A stretch of 64,000 nt of DNA from Rhytidiadelphus loreus (Eukaryota > Streptophyta > Bryopsida > Hypnales > Hylocomiaceae): contig OX344762.1 of NCBI GenBank assembly GCA_947034895.1, positions 51,873,087 to 51,937,086 on the forward strand, in the 5' to 3' direction. The notes below the pieces were generated by a model. It saw only the letters and a program-made list of their open reading frames with translations. It was not told the origin of the DNA and searched no databases. Shown piece by piece: positions 36,346 through 47,769 of the stretch. The position numbers and the translations under genes are program-made. Each line of letters begins with the position of its first letter. The stretch's first letter is position 1.

Positions 36346-37464
36346 CTAAGAAGCATTTTAGTAGAGGAAGGTTCAGGCATAGATGTGTTTTCTGCAACTT
36401 TTTTTTTTTCTTATTTGACATTTCAAAACAATTTTGCAGATACAAAGAGTCAATTGAATGATATTCTCTTTCACCAATGTTTTTTTTTGGGGGGTTTGAG
36501 TCACTTTCTAGTTTAAAGTTTTTTCATTTGAGTAGATTTAGAAGTTAAAATTCACTTCCAAATGTGTTTCTAGGAAAATTTCAGCATCTTTTTTCAACAC
36601 TAAAACATTATAATCTTGCAATCTATACAATCAAATAACTTCAAATTTGGTTGACATCATCTTCAACACGCACACTACAAGATTGTACGGTTGAGATTTT
36701 TGTACCTCAATGACATTTAGACTTATAACACTTGTAAAGCAAGGAAGCTTTTAGACATGTTTGGGCTTTGGCAATGAGGGGTTAATGGGACACCGTAGAA
36801 ATTGAACTTAAATTTATTGTTTGCTTCTCTATAAAGGTCTAGTTGCATTGTAGTCATTTTTAAGTCACAAACTATAAGTGCACTCCAAATAGATGGACAG
36901 CTTGGATGGATGGATTAGAGAGAAAATTCAGATGGTCAAATCAGATTGCTTTTTTTTTGAGCGATTTAGATGGATGGGTGAAAATTGCATTTTGGGGACA
37001 AATTAATGGACAGGTCAGATTGTATTTGGACAATAAATAGACCACTCAAATTGTATCTCTACAACTAGTGGATGACAGGTCAGTCGCCTTTCTACTTCTA
37101 TGGTGGCTGACATGTAGTATGTTGTAATTGCATCTCATTTTTTAGTCATTGATTAGTAATTGATTAGAGCAGTTGTAGAGTAGTCATTGATTGGTCATTG
37201 ATTAGGCATTGTTCAGGCATTGTTTAGGCATTATTTAGTTTAATAATACATTGTGACGTGGCATCTGTAGATTGCAATTGCAGTTGCTAAAGATGAACGA
37301 TGGAGATTTCATCTCTCTCATTTATGGTTAGGGTTAGGTTAGCCATTGCCTACTTAAGTGCATCTTCTTCTTCTTCATCCTCCTTGTTGATGAACACCTT
37401 CTCATTTTCTCTTCTTGTTTTTACTCCAATTTTCCTAAGTAAGTCTTTAGTTTACAATCTTCTT

Positions 37465-37700
37465 TTTGTTGTATTGTTTTGTTGTTGTTTTGATGCTTTG
37501 TTGTTGTATTGTTGTGTTGTTTTGTAGTTTTTTTGTTTTTTTGTATTGTTTTTTTGTTTTTTTGTGTTATTGTTTTGTATTGTTGTTGTTCTTATGTTGT
37601 GTTGAACATAGTTCTTGTGTAAGTTGAGTTGTTGTTTTGCAATTTTGTTACTTTGTTGTTTTGTTGTTTTGTTGTTTTGTGTTATTGTTTTGTTGCTTTG
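37465..37700. repeat. T/G-rich simple tract (TTGTTTTGT) in CACTA-2
   Basis: Long irregular TTGTT/TTTTGT repeats on the plus strand. The open frames on both strands here (poly-Gln/Asn/Lys or Cys/Leu/Val) are artefacts of this composition. CACTA-1 has a comparable tract in its interior. Confidence 0.75.
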
Positions 37701-39935
37701 CTGTTGTGCTGATTTGTTCATTTGCTATTTGGGTATTTTGCTTATTTGTGGTTCAATTTGTGGTTTTGTTGTTGGATGTTTTCAGTTGGTAGTGGGCTGC
37801 AATTTTCAATGGACCAAAAATGTCATTTGAAACAATGACTACCACATCATCACCAATGACTATCATATGACTCATATATAACTGATGCAACTCAAAAATG
37901 ACTCAACTCAAAAATGACTCAACTCAATTCAAAAATGACTAAAATTTGACAGTTTCAGCCAAAACCATTACTACAAAATGACTAACATGATCTGAAATCG
38001 TCCATGTTAATTAAATGGGTCACTGGTTATACAGTTATAGACAACAGTCATTGATGGCCCCTTTTCTACTAGTGTTGTCTGTTGATGAGACAACTGCCTG
38101 CGACAGTACTTCGTGGATTGCAATCCACGCTTATGTTCTTATAAATTGGTGTCGTGTTCCTCTTCTCCTCACGATCGAGAAAATGGACGGTGATAGTGCC
38201 ACGACAAACAAGCTGACTACTGTAATCATGTCTGCCGTGATTGTTGGAGTAGGGCTCACAAATACAAACATCGCAGAGAAATTGTTGTGCTTCGAAGCCG
38301 ATGGGGTGAGCACCTTCCAAGGCTTAAAGTAGGGAGTAACTACGCAAATGAAGGAGAAGTTTGCTCTGTTTGCCACTGGAGTTCACTGTTGTGCTCACCA
38401 CCTCAATTTGGCAGCCGAGTCCTTGTCTTCAATGACAGTTATGCATGCAGTGGAAGAAGTCCTCTACACGACTCACACTTACTTTGCGCATTCACCCAAA
38501 AGGTAGCAAAGTTCAAAGCCTTATTGCAGCAACTTGAGTTGAAAGTTGGGTAATGATGCACAAAGATAAAAACAACAGGAAGTGGGGGCACAAGGCTAAG
38601 ATTAGTGTCCCTATCTTATTGTATTCCCTTGTCTGTAGTCTGTACTTGAATGATCTCAGTCTTGAACTATTACCGATTGACTATACGTGAATGATCTCCA
38701 TCTTCAGTTGTTATCTATTGTTTGGCTCCAATTGTGTACGTTGCCCCTTAGCATCTTTGCTTCATTGATTTCTCGTCTATATATGCATGTGCAGGCAAAC
38801 CTAGCCCTCCTCCTCGATCCCTACGTTTTGCTGGGTATGCTAGCAATGCTGCCAATGCTTGAGGCTATAGATACTTTGATTCAATGGGCTCAAAAAAGAG
38901 ACACCTACATTTGTGATTTTGTCGAGGCTCTAAGCACCTGCCAAACCAGTTTATTCACATTCTACTTGAATGCTGAAATGGCCTTCCGCAAAGATGAGTT
39001 TCATGCTTACAACCAGGTCCTGCAATGCTCTCATGAGCAGATCTTGATGAAGTGGGACGCCAATTTGAACTTGCCCTACGAGACTCTGACATTTGTGGTG
39101 GGTGGGAAATCCTTGTATGCAATGCATGACGGTGCAATGGTCAACCGTGAGGGATATGCGGCCATAGTCAGTAGTGTCCAAAAAGATTGCAAAGGCAAGT
39201 TTTCATTTCAGGTTTTCATTTCAGGTCTTCTCTAAATCCAAAAATGACCCAATTTCTAGCTTATCATGTGTCATTGTGGACTGATTTTCTGAATACAAGC
39301 CATTGTAGGGAGGTACTCTTCAGAATGCTATTGTGACCCTAAATTGCTTAAGCGACCTCTATTGTCTGTAACTCCAGCATTTTGTTTGTCATGTGCAGAG
39401 GCCGCAGGGAAACTCATGGATGAGATGAGCAGCAAGTTTCCGGATCATTGCTTGATGGATGCCTTAGGCGTCGTATACCCGCAGTATTGGCTCCGCAAGC
39501 TTCAGAAAGCACTTGGATGTCATCAAGAGCTTCTATGGAGAGCCGAATTGGATTGGTGAAGGTGACAATAAACAATTTGTCCCAGCTAACCTTGACAAAT
39601 TCTTGTTGGAGTCAGAACAACCTCTTTTCAAGATTGCTATGCTATCAAATGCCCACAATGCTATGCAGATGCCTCAAGTACATGCTCCTGCACACCAAAT
39701 GGTGAATCCACTAACTAAATTGTGGAGGATTTTGGACGCAAACACCTCTCTTGGCCACAAATTCGGGGAGTATATAAAATTGGCCCAGATTGCAATGGTT
39801 CATGTTTTGGGCAGCGTGGAAGATGAGCGCATGTTCTCAGCACTGTCTTTTTTGAAGGACAAGCTACGAAATCCGCTAGATCAACACTTGGGCGTTGTTG
39901 TGGGCACGCATTGCCAGTCTGTATATAGTCTGTAG

Positions 39936-42647
39936 AATTTTCCGTATGACAATTGTTTTAAGTAGTGGGTGCTAGCGAGTGAGCGTCAGCGTTATGCACT
40001 AACCGCTTGACAAGCTCTGTACTATGTAGATGGCAGACTTAGTGCAGTTGAAGCTCATACTTAGTAGTTCTTTAGATTGAACAAGCAAGTGATTGAATTT
40101 CAATCACAGCATCATTCTTGAGATTTTGTTGCAACTCAGTTTCTCTTGTCAGTGCTGGGAATGTCCAGGCTACGGTGTATTCATTTTATAGAACACAACT
40201 GCCATTTAAATGTTGCTATCAATTTATCGTGCTTGGATAGTGTTTGTGGTTGGCTGCAGATGTTAAGTGCAGGACGGTGAGTCTAAATTCGTCTACTGTG
40301 CGGTAGCTTCAAAGTGACTACTTCGATTAAGTGGTGCGTTCAATCTCCGCCCAAGGTGCTTAGACTCTCTCGTCAATGGACAACAGATGGCCAGTCTTTA
40401 ATTGCATGGCTGAAGGCTTGAAGGTTTGTACTGTACATGGACTTATGTTTTTTATGGTGTAAAATACCACTATATACTTGTGATATAGATGTAAGAGCTT
40501 CGTTTTGAGTAAATATCTCTTACAAAGCAAACTAAATGATGATGGCTCGTGGTACGTAATCTTTGTGGTTTTGGAATAATCTAGTGGGTGTGAGCTTCTT
40601 GATATGCAGTGCACTGATGTTTTCATGCCCCTTGTCACAATTTTGAATTAAAGTCGATATAATTGTTCCATTTCCCTTCTGACTTTGGCATCAGAGTGTT
40701 ATTTTTTGTTGGTTGTAGGTGACATGACGAGACTCATGAACTTCAAGAAAGATGAGTGCAAAAATAGTTTGTACTACTTTCTGGCTGACAGTGTAGGCAT
40801 TTATCACTTGCAATTGATTACTTGCATTGTACTAATGTATGTAGGATTGTGAGCATGCATTGCATAGTTTCTTACATGTTAGTTTCTTGCATGTTAAGTT
40901 GTCTTCCAATTTTCTAGAATTGTACTAAATCAAGCATCGGAGTACTTGTGTTTGTTTGCAGGTCTTGTTTTGCTTGTTGAAGAACTAGGACAACTAAGTG
41001 CAATTTCTTGAAGTTGTAGTTTTTATTGTAAATCTTGTTTACCACAAAATTTGTGCACTCTTCCATTTAAGTGAATTTGCCATATTTGTGTTAAAAGTTT
41101 GCATTGTATTGCTAAAATGTCTACAAAATTCTAGGGGAACATATAAATTGCAGCCTAAACCAATTTGTTAGTGTATGCTCAGAAGCCCAAATTCCATTAC
41201 AAAAGAATCCCTAGTTGCCACTTCTTGCGACATGCAATATTGAAAAGTAGCCAAGGATATCAAATTCAAATACAAAAATATACTCTGGCCGCCAGTAGCA
41301 GAAAAAAAAATGCCAAATTAAGTTTTAAAAAAGCCACATGGCATGTCACTATTTGCTATGTGTCGAGAAAAAAGCACCCATCCGTAAATGAAAAAAAAAA
41401 ACTGGTCAAAAGCAAGGAAGAGTTGTAGTCATCCTCAGGATGAAGCATCACCTGTGAAAGAAGAGTTATTTCTACATGATTGAAATTGTTGATGCTCTCT
41501 CTTCTAGATTTATTCTGATGATACTTGGGACGTTGATGCGTGTTTTATTATGACATACTCATTGCTAACCAAAATATTTATTGTCTTGTTGGTTACAGAG
41601 GGTAAGCAATGAAGAATCCGGCCGTTAATTAGAAGATGTGATACAAAGATCAGTACTTAATCCATAATGCATCGTAGTCCTTCATGGTTCCTATCCATGC
41701 TCAAACCATAAGAATGTATATATCTTTGAGGCATGGTTGACATTCTGATAGGTTGAAATCTTCTGATGCGGAGTTCACTCAAATTGATGTGAATTTGTAC
41801 TGCAGTACAAAGGAGTTCGAGACTTTGGAGATGACAAGCATGCGTTGTTGCGGTCTCTCCTCTTGGTGTTCCTAGATTGTTTCAGATTCCCCTACGGACT
41901 TGCGTCAAAGATATCTGAAGAAAAGGATTGAAAGTGTTGGATGACTGCAGATGAAGTTGCATGATCAACAGGAGATATGCACGTCCATGCGTGTCAAAAC
42001 TTGAGGACGAATTCAGCATATTGTCTTCAATATGCAATTTAGCTGCCAAAACGCTTGCAGGGAATCCTTCTGCAGAAAGGATCAAATGCCTGGAATGTAA
42101 CTAGCAGAAATTAACGAACAAGATTGCTTCTTGGATATGTGGATCATACTTCCTATTTTTGATGTAAGATAGGAGTTCCATAGAATGCCCATTTAAGAGC
42201 TAATAATTAATTTGGGGAGGTTGGACTTCTTGAAATATTTTCCAGTAATCTTTCCTTGAAAGTCAAATGAAATTGGCATCTTAACCCAAGTTGATTCATA
42301 TTTTTTGGAGCTTCATGGAATTAGTTATGAATTCATGAATTTGAAATACAGTGGTCACTAAAAGTGTCCTCTTCAAATGTACACTATTTGTGTAGTGCTA
42401 GTGCAATGAGAAGGCAAAATGTACCTTCGCATTAGAAGACGTTTTTAAAAGCTTGGGCATTTTATAGACTCCTGCCTTAAATCATTTGATAGGAGGAATA
42501 CTCAATAGAAGAAAAAAAACTTTACAACTTTCCTATGAGATCAATCAATTCCAAGTAATCTGCATTAGATGTACATTTTTATGTTAAACAAACAAAATGT
42601 TAAAAAAAAATTTAATCTTGAAATGCTAAGCATGCTACAATGAATTT
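39936..42647. other. Downstream flank of the hAT relic, no gene seen
   Basis: Balanced composition to about 40,300, then AT-rich. Open frames at 40,360-40,638, 41,165-41,428 and 41,882-42,085 have no recognised motif. No terminal inverted repeat that would close the hAT element was found. Confidence 0.45.
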
Positions 42648-42934
42648 TAAGGTGGGCACCCCTAAATGCACTTGTAACCCAAAACCACCATCATCACTCT
42701 GGGTGCATCTCCAAATTCAATATGTACCCACATAGAGAGAATGATTTTAGAACTTCTGCCAAAAAAACTTTGTCCCTTCCTAACTTTTGTATAGAATATC
42801 CAAATGTCACGTTCTTTGGTGCGTTGGAACCTCCTTCACTTGCTAAGAAGAGAACATGAAAATTTGACTAGTATACTAATAATAGTATCTATACACAATA
42901 GTTAAAAGTGACAGTTTTGAAGGTACCCACCTTA
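42648..42934. mobile_element. MITE, 287 bp, TAAGGTGGG termini
   Basis: The left end starts TAAGGTGGGCACC, and the right end in complement starts TAAGGTGGGTACC. The interior is related, in reverse complement, to 46,310-46,615 (shared CATCATCACTCT, CAATATG, AACTTTTG, GGTTCCAA/TTGGAACC). No target duplication is evident and there is no coding capacity. Confidence 0.7.
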
Positions 42935-43264
42935 CATGTTGACTTCTTTTAAATTTTAGCCTGAATTAAGAGTTCACTCCATTAGCTTTATTACAACATT
43001 GCTACCAATGTACAAACTTTTCAATGATTTTCCCTCCTTTCTAACAAATAAATATTTTCATACAAGCAAGTCACTTTATTTGAGCCACTTTTCATTCACA
43101 CCAAACGTGAAGGCAAAGACCACATTGTTGATGACAAATAGTGTAGACCACAATATATAAATTTTACCTAAACTACTATAGACTTTTATATTTGTGCGCC
43201 TCATAAATTTGTATAATTCTTAAATTAGTGCAAGTAGGTGTCATTATGGTAGAATATCTATACA

Positions 43265-43560
43265 TTAAATGAAGTTGTTTGTTTTGTTTTGTTTGTTACA
43301 ATGAGATCTCCAAGATCTTGCATCCACTAGTTGTGTTCCTAGTACCATTGAAAAACTCTTTGCAAGGAGGGGTGTACGGGCTTTGTTTTGTGGCTTTCTG
43401 ACTTCATGGTAGAAAAGATATTGGATTTCAAAGAATTTATGGATTAAATAATTAAATAATATCTTTTATTTCTATTTTTGTGGCTTAGCCATCACTTTTG
43501 TGGCAATTACAAATGATATCCCAATGGATGTGGCAACACAAGGCATACTAGTATTAATGA
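43265..43560 (+). repeat. Dispersed repeat, inverted relative of 9,591-9,840
   Basis: Pairs with the copy at 9.6-9.8 kb; shared anchors are listed there. Similarity is patchy, so this is an old copy. Confidence 0.6.
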
Positions 43561-43788
43561 AGTTCACATAATTAGTGTGTCCTTTTACATGCCTAATTTC
43601 ATCCATTAATTTTTTTCTAAGATTCTTGTACTAATTGTTTAACACTTGTCTAGTTTGGATTTTTCCAAACTCTTCTTTGCATTTATTATGTAACTTAAAG
43701 AATGGAAATATGTTACAAGTCAAAAATTAGTTTTCTCAATTAAAAAAATTGACATTCAAATATAGCTTCAATTAACAAATAATATTAA

Positions 43789-44710
43789 CCCCTAAAGGAC
43801 CAAGTGTCCCTTTAGGGGACAAATGGATTTTGGGTAGGTACCTACGGGCTGAATTTTTCTCCTGATTTTTTGAAACTTTTTTTGAAGATAAAAAAACTAA
43901 TTAACTTTGTGGGAATATAACCTTTTTTCCAATTAGTGCCTAGAAACAAAAGTTATGCCCATATAGCTCAAAACAGAGGAGACCGGGCAGCAAAAAAAAT
44001 TTGCAAAAATTTGAATTTTTTTTTTCTAAATTTTTTTTCCTCATAGATTATATTTTTGTCTATCTGGAAAGCTCTTATTCATTTCATTTGGATTTTTTAT
44101 GAGAAAGTTATGGACACTCTTGTTTTTTGGGCAATTAGAGCCATCTTCTTATAAAAATAACTTGTAGGATTAATTTCTGAATGCAATTTTGACAATTTTT
44201 CAAAAAAAGAAGTTCCACATGGTTTAGTTTGCTTGCTAGAACAATCTCACTGTGGGAATTATTGCATTTTAATTCTATCTTAGATATATTAATAAAATAG
44301 ATTTTCATTCAATCTTGTATCTACTTGTATTCTACAATTTTTTTAAGAATGAAAATTTAGTTTTTTTTAAAACCTTTTTTTCCCTAGACTCTCAACTCAA
44401 TTCTCCACTATAATGATTTAAAGCTCAAAACTCTGTAGTGAAACAAATTTAAGTTAAAAATGTTCAAAGTCAAATAATCTAGTCCCACAATGTGCTGAAA
44501 AACTTGTTTTTTTTACTTTAAATGCAGATATCTTACAATCTGTACAGCGAAAAATTCTGAAATTTTTTCCACACATTCTTGTACTAGTAAGGTGTAAGAT
44601 CCTATGGTTAGATGTGGGAAAAAACAATTTTCAAATTTTTTTAGTTTTTACTGTAGAGATGGCAGTTTTGAGTGTTTTTTGACAAAAAAGAGGCCTTTGT
44701 CCTTTAGGGG
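43789..44710 (+). mobile_element. Family X TTAA-type (piggyBac-like) element, complete copy
   Basis: The left terminus CCCCTAAAGGAC is the exact complement of the right terminus GTCCTTTAGGGG. TTAA sits directly outside both (43,785-43,788 and 44,711-44,714). Just inside the left end, a second GTCCCTTTAGGGG makes a subterminal hairpin. The 922-bp element has no open frame. TTAA duplication with CCC-starting ends is the hallmark of piggyBac transposition; a transposase source is not present here. Confidence 0.78.
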
Positions 44711-45123
44711 TTAAATTTATCAAAAACCACCATGAAATTTGGAACTACAATCATTTTTCCTACTGATGTGGGACAAAAATTAGTATCATGTACAAAGTCT
44801 TTGTGACTACAAAATTTAATTTCTACAAACATTGAAACACAACAACAATATTTCAAACTGTACTAGTTCAAAAATAGTGTGACCACTTTGGTAAATTAGT
44901 ACATGCACTATCAATGTAAGGTACATCCATCCATGACAATCAACACCGCCTAACAAAGCAAAACCTACATTTGGACCCCCAAATTGACACTTTTTCCTAG
45001 ATATTAATTAGGCAAGATGTACACAACCTTGAAAAATGAAAATGGCAAGGAAAGTCTAGTGTTAGTTTTTTGTACACCTAGAGACAAAACTTTAGAAACT
45101 CATAACTTATTCATACAAGGGAG

Positions 45124-45510
45124 ATCACCCATTTCCAATGAGCATCCCATTTTTGTTGCGTAGGGTGGTTTGTTTCTAAAGCATATGGTGTTGTATTTCC
45201 GACCAACTGGACAGAGAAACCGATGAGTCATGAGGCATTGTGATTGGCCATACTACTTGTGGTTTTAGTAATAAAGGACTATTAGATTTGCTACTTTACG
45301 TTGGTTGGAAATAGAATACCCTATATCACAATTTGAGGGCAAACAGAATCTTCTTGTTTAAAATTCATAGTAATTTCGTTTTTGAGGATTAAATTTTGGA
45401 AAAATATGGAATCCTTTTCAATTGTATTTTTGTAGACGGGAAAAAAAAATCCTCAACCTTCCGCATGCTGCAAATTGACCCAATTGCTTAAGTGATCGGA
45501 AATGGGTGAT
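45124..45510. mobile_element. Possible MITE, 387 bp, ATCACCCATTTCC termini
   Basis: The left end ATCACCCATTTCCAATGA and the right end in complement ATCACCCATTTCCGATCA are inverted repeats with two differences over 18 bp. No target duplication was identified and no coding sequence. Confidence 0.6.
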
Positions 45511-46309
45511 ACACCTTAGTGTCCAAATGACACATGCTAAAGCCGGTGCATTGGAATCCTCTTTCAAGTGCTGATAAGACCTACTAAATTTTTTAATTTA
45601 TGCTTATCAGTAATAGTCATTACAATTGGGGTCGATTGTATGTTTTTAGCTTCCCTTACTTCACGGGACACGTGGCACCCGATGAAGCCACCACTGTCAT
45701 TAGTGTTCCTGCACGGGACAGTGAGGGGCCCCAAATAATATCCTGCATGGGCTACGAAGGTTCCTTCCAGCATCTCCCTTTGAGAATGTTCTCTTCTGGC
45801 AACTGAAGCATTCGAAGTTGCAGTTCATCCCCTTTCAAACCCCCCCTTCAACTCAATCCCCTCATTGCATCCAAACGTGGTGACCAAGACAAAGAGCCAC
45901 TCAATCCTGACACATGATCCCTACACCATCCGTGCATGTATGTATATTAAGGTATCCTATCACCCTTCCTTCAATAGCCAAAATATTAGGTTCATAAATA
46001 ATTAGGGGAAATTTGGAATATGATTGTCTAAATTTTTTTAATTGTACAACTATTTCTGAAAATCTGAAAAAAATAAATTCATTGGTGCCAATTCTGAATA
46101 TGGCCAAATCTCTAGAGAAAATTTAGAAAAAAAGAACACACTTGCGTATGATTAGTAAAAATCAATCCAAAATTGGAAGTGTCAGATAAAGTAGGAGGGA
46201 GCAGAGTGCGGCAAGTCAAGAAAATCAAAACAAGCTCCCGAATTGTCAAAATTCTAGAATTAAATTGTTTCTTCACCATGGTGTCAAATTTGACATGAAC
46301 ATATGTACG
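45511..46309. other. Intergenic DNA with a GC-richer patch, no gene called
   Basis: The stretch 45,640-45,900 is less AT-rich and open on both strands, but no family is recognisable. It may be an exon relic. Confidence 0.35.
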
Positions 46310-46615
46310 GTAAATGTGAGGTCAATAAATTGGATACCCCCCAAACCACCACTTTTTGCTATTGTGCCTAGTTATTATTATTAGACTCATCATATTTTCG
46401 TATTTTCTTGTTGGCAAGTGAAAAGGAGGTTCCAATATATACCAAGGAACACGACATTTGGATCCTATATGCAAAAGTTATGAAGGAGTCAAAGTTTTTT
46501 TAAGGTAGATGTTCTAAAATTGTTTCTTCAACATGTGTGCATATTGATTGGGGAAATGTACCTAGAGTGATGATGGCATTCTAGGCAAAGTGTGATTTTG
46601 GATGTACCCACCTTA
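46310..46615. mobile_element. Second copy of the TAAGGTGGG MITE, inverted
   Basis: Reads as a diverged reverse complement of 42,648-42,934. Its right end, GTACCCACCTTA (46,604-46,615), is intact; the left end is decayed, so its position is approximate. Confidence 0.6.
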
Positions 46616-47337
46616 AGCCATCAACAATAGTTTTTGGGAAGTTTTCAAAGTCGCTCTAATAATTTGCCTTTTCTTTGTAGAAGGAGCAAGAGGGGAGGTT
46701 CCAAGGGCATCGGTCACCTCCTTATAAAAATCTCTTGGTTCATTTCTTCTGGTGTCAAATTTTCACCGACATTTTTCTTCAACTTCAAATTTGCAAAGGC
46801 TATGATCTTCCTCTTTCAAAGACATGCCAATTTTGAAACAAAACTCCAAATTTATTACATTAGGTAGACAAAGACGAGTGAGTAGGGGGGTTGGCCATCA
46901 CAATCAATCCTATAGTGATTCCCACTCCGCCCTATTCAAGCACTCCAAGACCCTCAATTGATGCCCCCCCCCTAAAGTGACACCTACCTTGTCCAAGAAC
47001 ATACCTACCTCTAAGTACATGAGTATTAGCCTTGAATTCGAAATTGCAAGCGGCTAAAATTTGGCAAGCGGGGGCTATGTATCCACCTTTTATTTTTGCA
47101 CACCAATTGGTTGCCAATCCTACCAATCTTTTGTCTGGTTTTGAATCTTTCATAATTTTCATACTCCAACCGGTTGTTTTTTCAAAGGCACCTGCTAACA
47201 ATTAATTAACCAACATTTCTCTCCAAACATTGATCGGTCATCCTATTTGTATCATCATGTACCAAGAGTATACATTTCAAAATTTAGTATAGGTACTATT
47301 GTACATAGTGACATAAATAAGCTCTATTGAATCGGTG
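46616..47337. other. Intergenic DNA, one unrecognised minus-strand frame
   Basis: A minus-strand frame at 46,932-47,201 (89 codons, GWSMKIMKDSKPDKRLVG) has protein-like composition but matches nothing I know. It may be a relic of a gene or element. Confidence 0.3.
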
Positions 47338-47769
47338 TGCCTTGATTGAATAGAACATGCATGGGTTGATGGCATGTTGATTGATATGTTTTTATCTAAT
47401 AACTAACCCTTGGTAGCCCCCTTAAGGTATGTGCACAGGCATAATTGTCACTAATTGCAATTGAGCATATTAGAAGGCAAATTTTATTTTTAATTGGATT
47501 TCTATTGGCAAGTTAAAGAGGATCACTTACATACTTTAGCATACATTATTTAGACATTGTATGAATAATTATTATGCATTTTTAGAGTTTTGAACATAGA
47601 TGTATTCTAAATCAATACTAGTTTGTGGTGTTTAGATGGCATACATACTTAGAGCTAGTATCTTCATTTTAGGCAAGAATACATGATGGTTATGAGTGAG
47701 GGACAATTTTGGATGTTCTTAATTATCTTAAATCCTAAATGCTCAAAGTGACAATACCAAGACTACATT
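47338..47769 (+). repeat. Direct copy of the 11,028-11,462 repeat
   Basis: Same orientation and nearly the same length as the copy at 11.0-11.5 kb, with small indels. Confidence 0.75.

Larger units (their letters stand above)
35496..38074. mobile_element. CACTA-2: non-autonomous CACTA element, 2,579 bp, inside the hAT gene
   Basis: The left end starts CACTAGTAGAAAA, and the right end in complement starts the same. The 3-bp duplication TTG flanks both ends (35,493-35,495 and 38,075-38,077). Removing the element and one TTG joins ...FFAL to SVDET in frame, so the edges are exact to the base. ATGACT-type motifs cluster near both ends (35,530-35,580 and 37,820-37,990), as in CACTA-1, although the termini differ after CACTA. 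No transposase frame is present. Confidence 0.93.
34452..39935 (+). pseudogene. hAT-type transposase-like gene, interrupted by CACTA-2
   Basis: From ATG 34,452 (MTDSPSAPKNIGF) the frame gives a basic N-terminus, an acidic stretch, and a BED-like finger (LCKPC ... KHGQRDIHKKC, about 35,090-35,200). QLLARGRPRIEFE and the start of the catalytic core follow. At 35,495 the frame is cut by CACTA-2 and resumes at 38,078 with SVDETTACDSTSW, the region of the first catalytic Asp of hAT enzymes. Downstream come GVHCCAHHLNLA, WAQKRDTYICDFVEA, MDALGVVYPQYWL and the C-terminal dimerisation region AMVHVLGSVEDERMFSALSF...LRNPLDQHLG. A GC-AG intron (about 39,194-39,399) keeps phase. Stops: TGA 34,584, TAG 35,217, TAG 38,330, TAG 38,504; frameshifts near 38,504 and 39,500. 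The family may be a transposon or a host-adopted gene; this copy is dead. Confidence 0.82.

Noticed and set aside
37452..37830. Poly-Gln/Asn/Thr frame and its Cys/Val-rich antisense
   Set aside because: Translation of the T/G simple tract inside CACTA-2, not a gene.
43785..44714. Assigning family X to Tourist/PIF elements with a TTA duplication
   Set aside because: The flanking base after the right TTA is A in every copy in the window, which favours TTAA; not fully excluded without genome-wide flanks.
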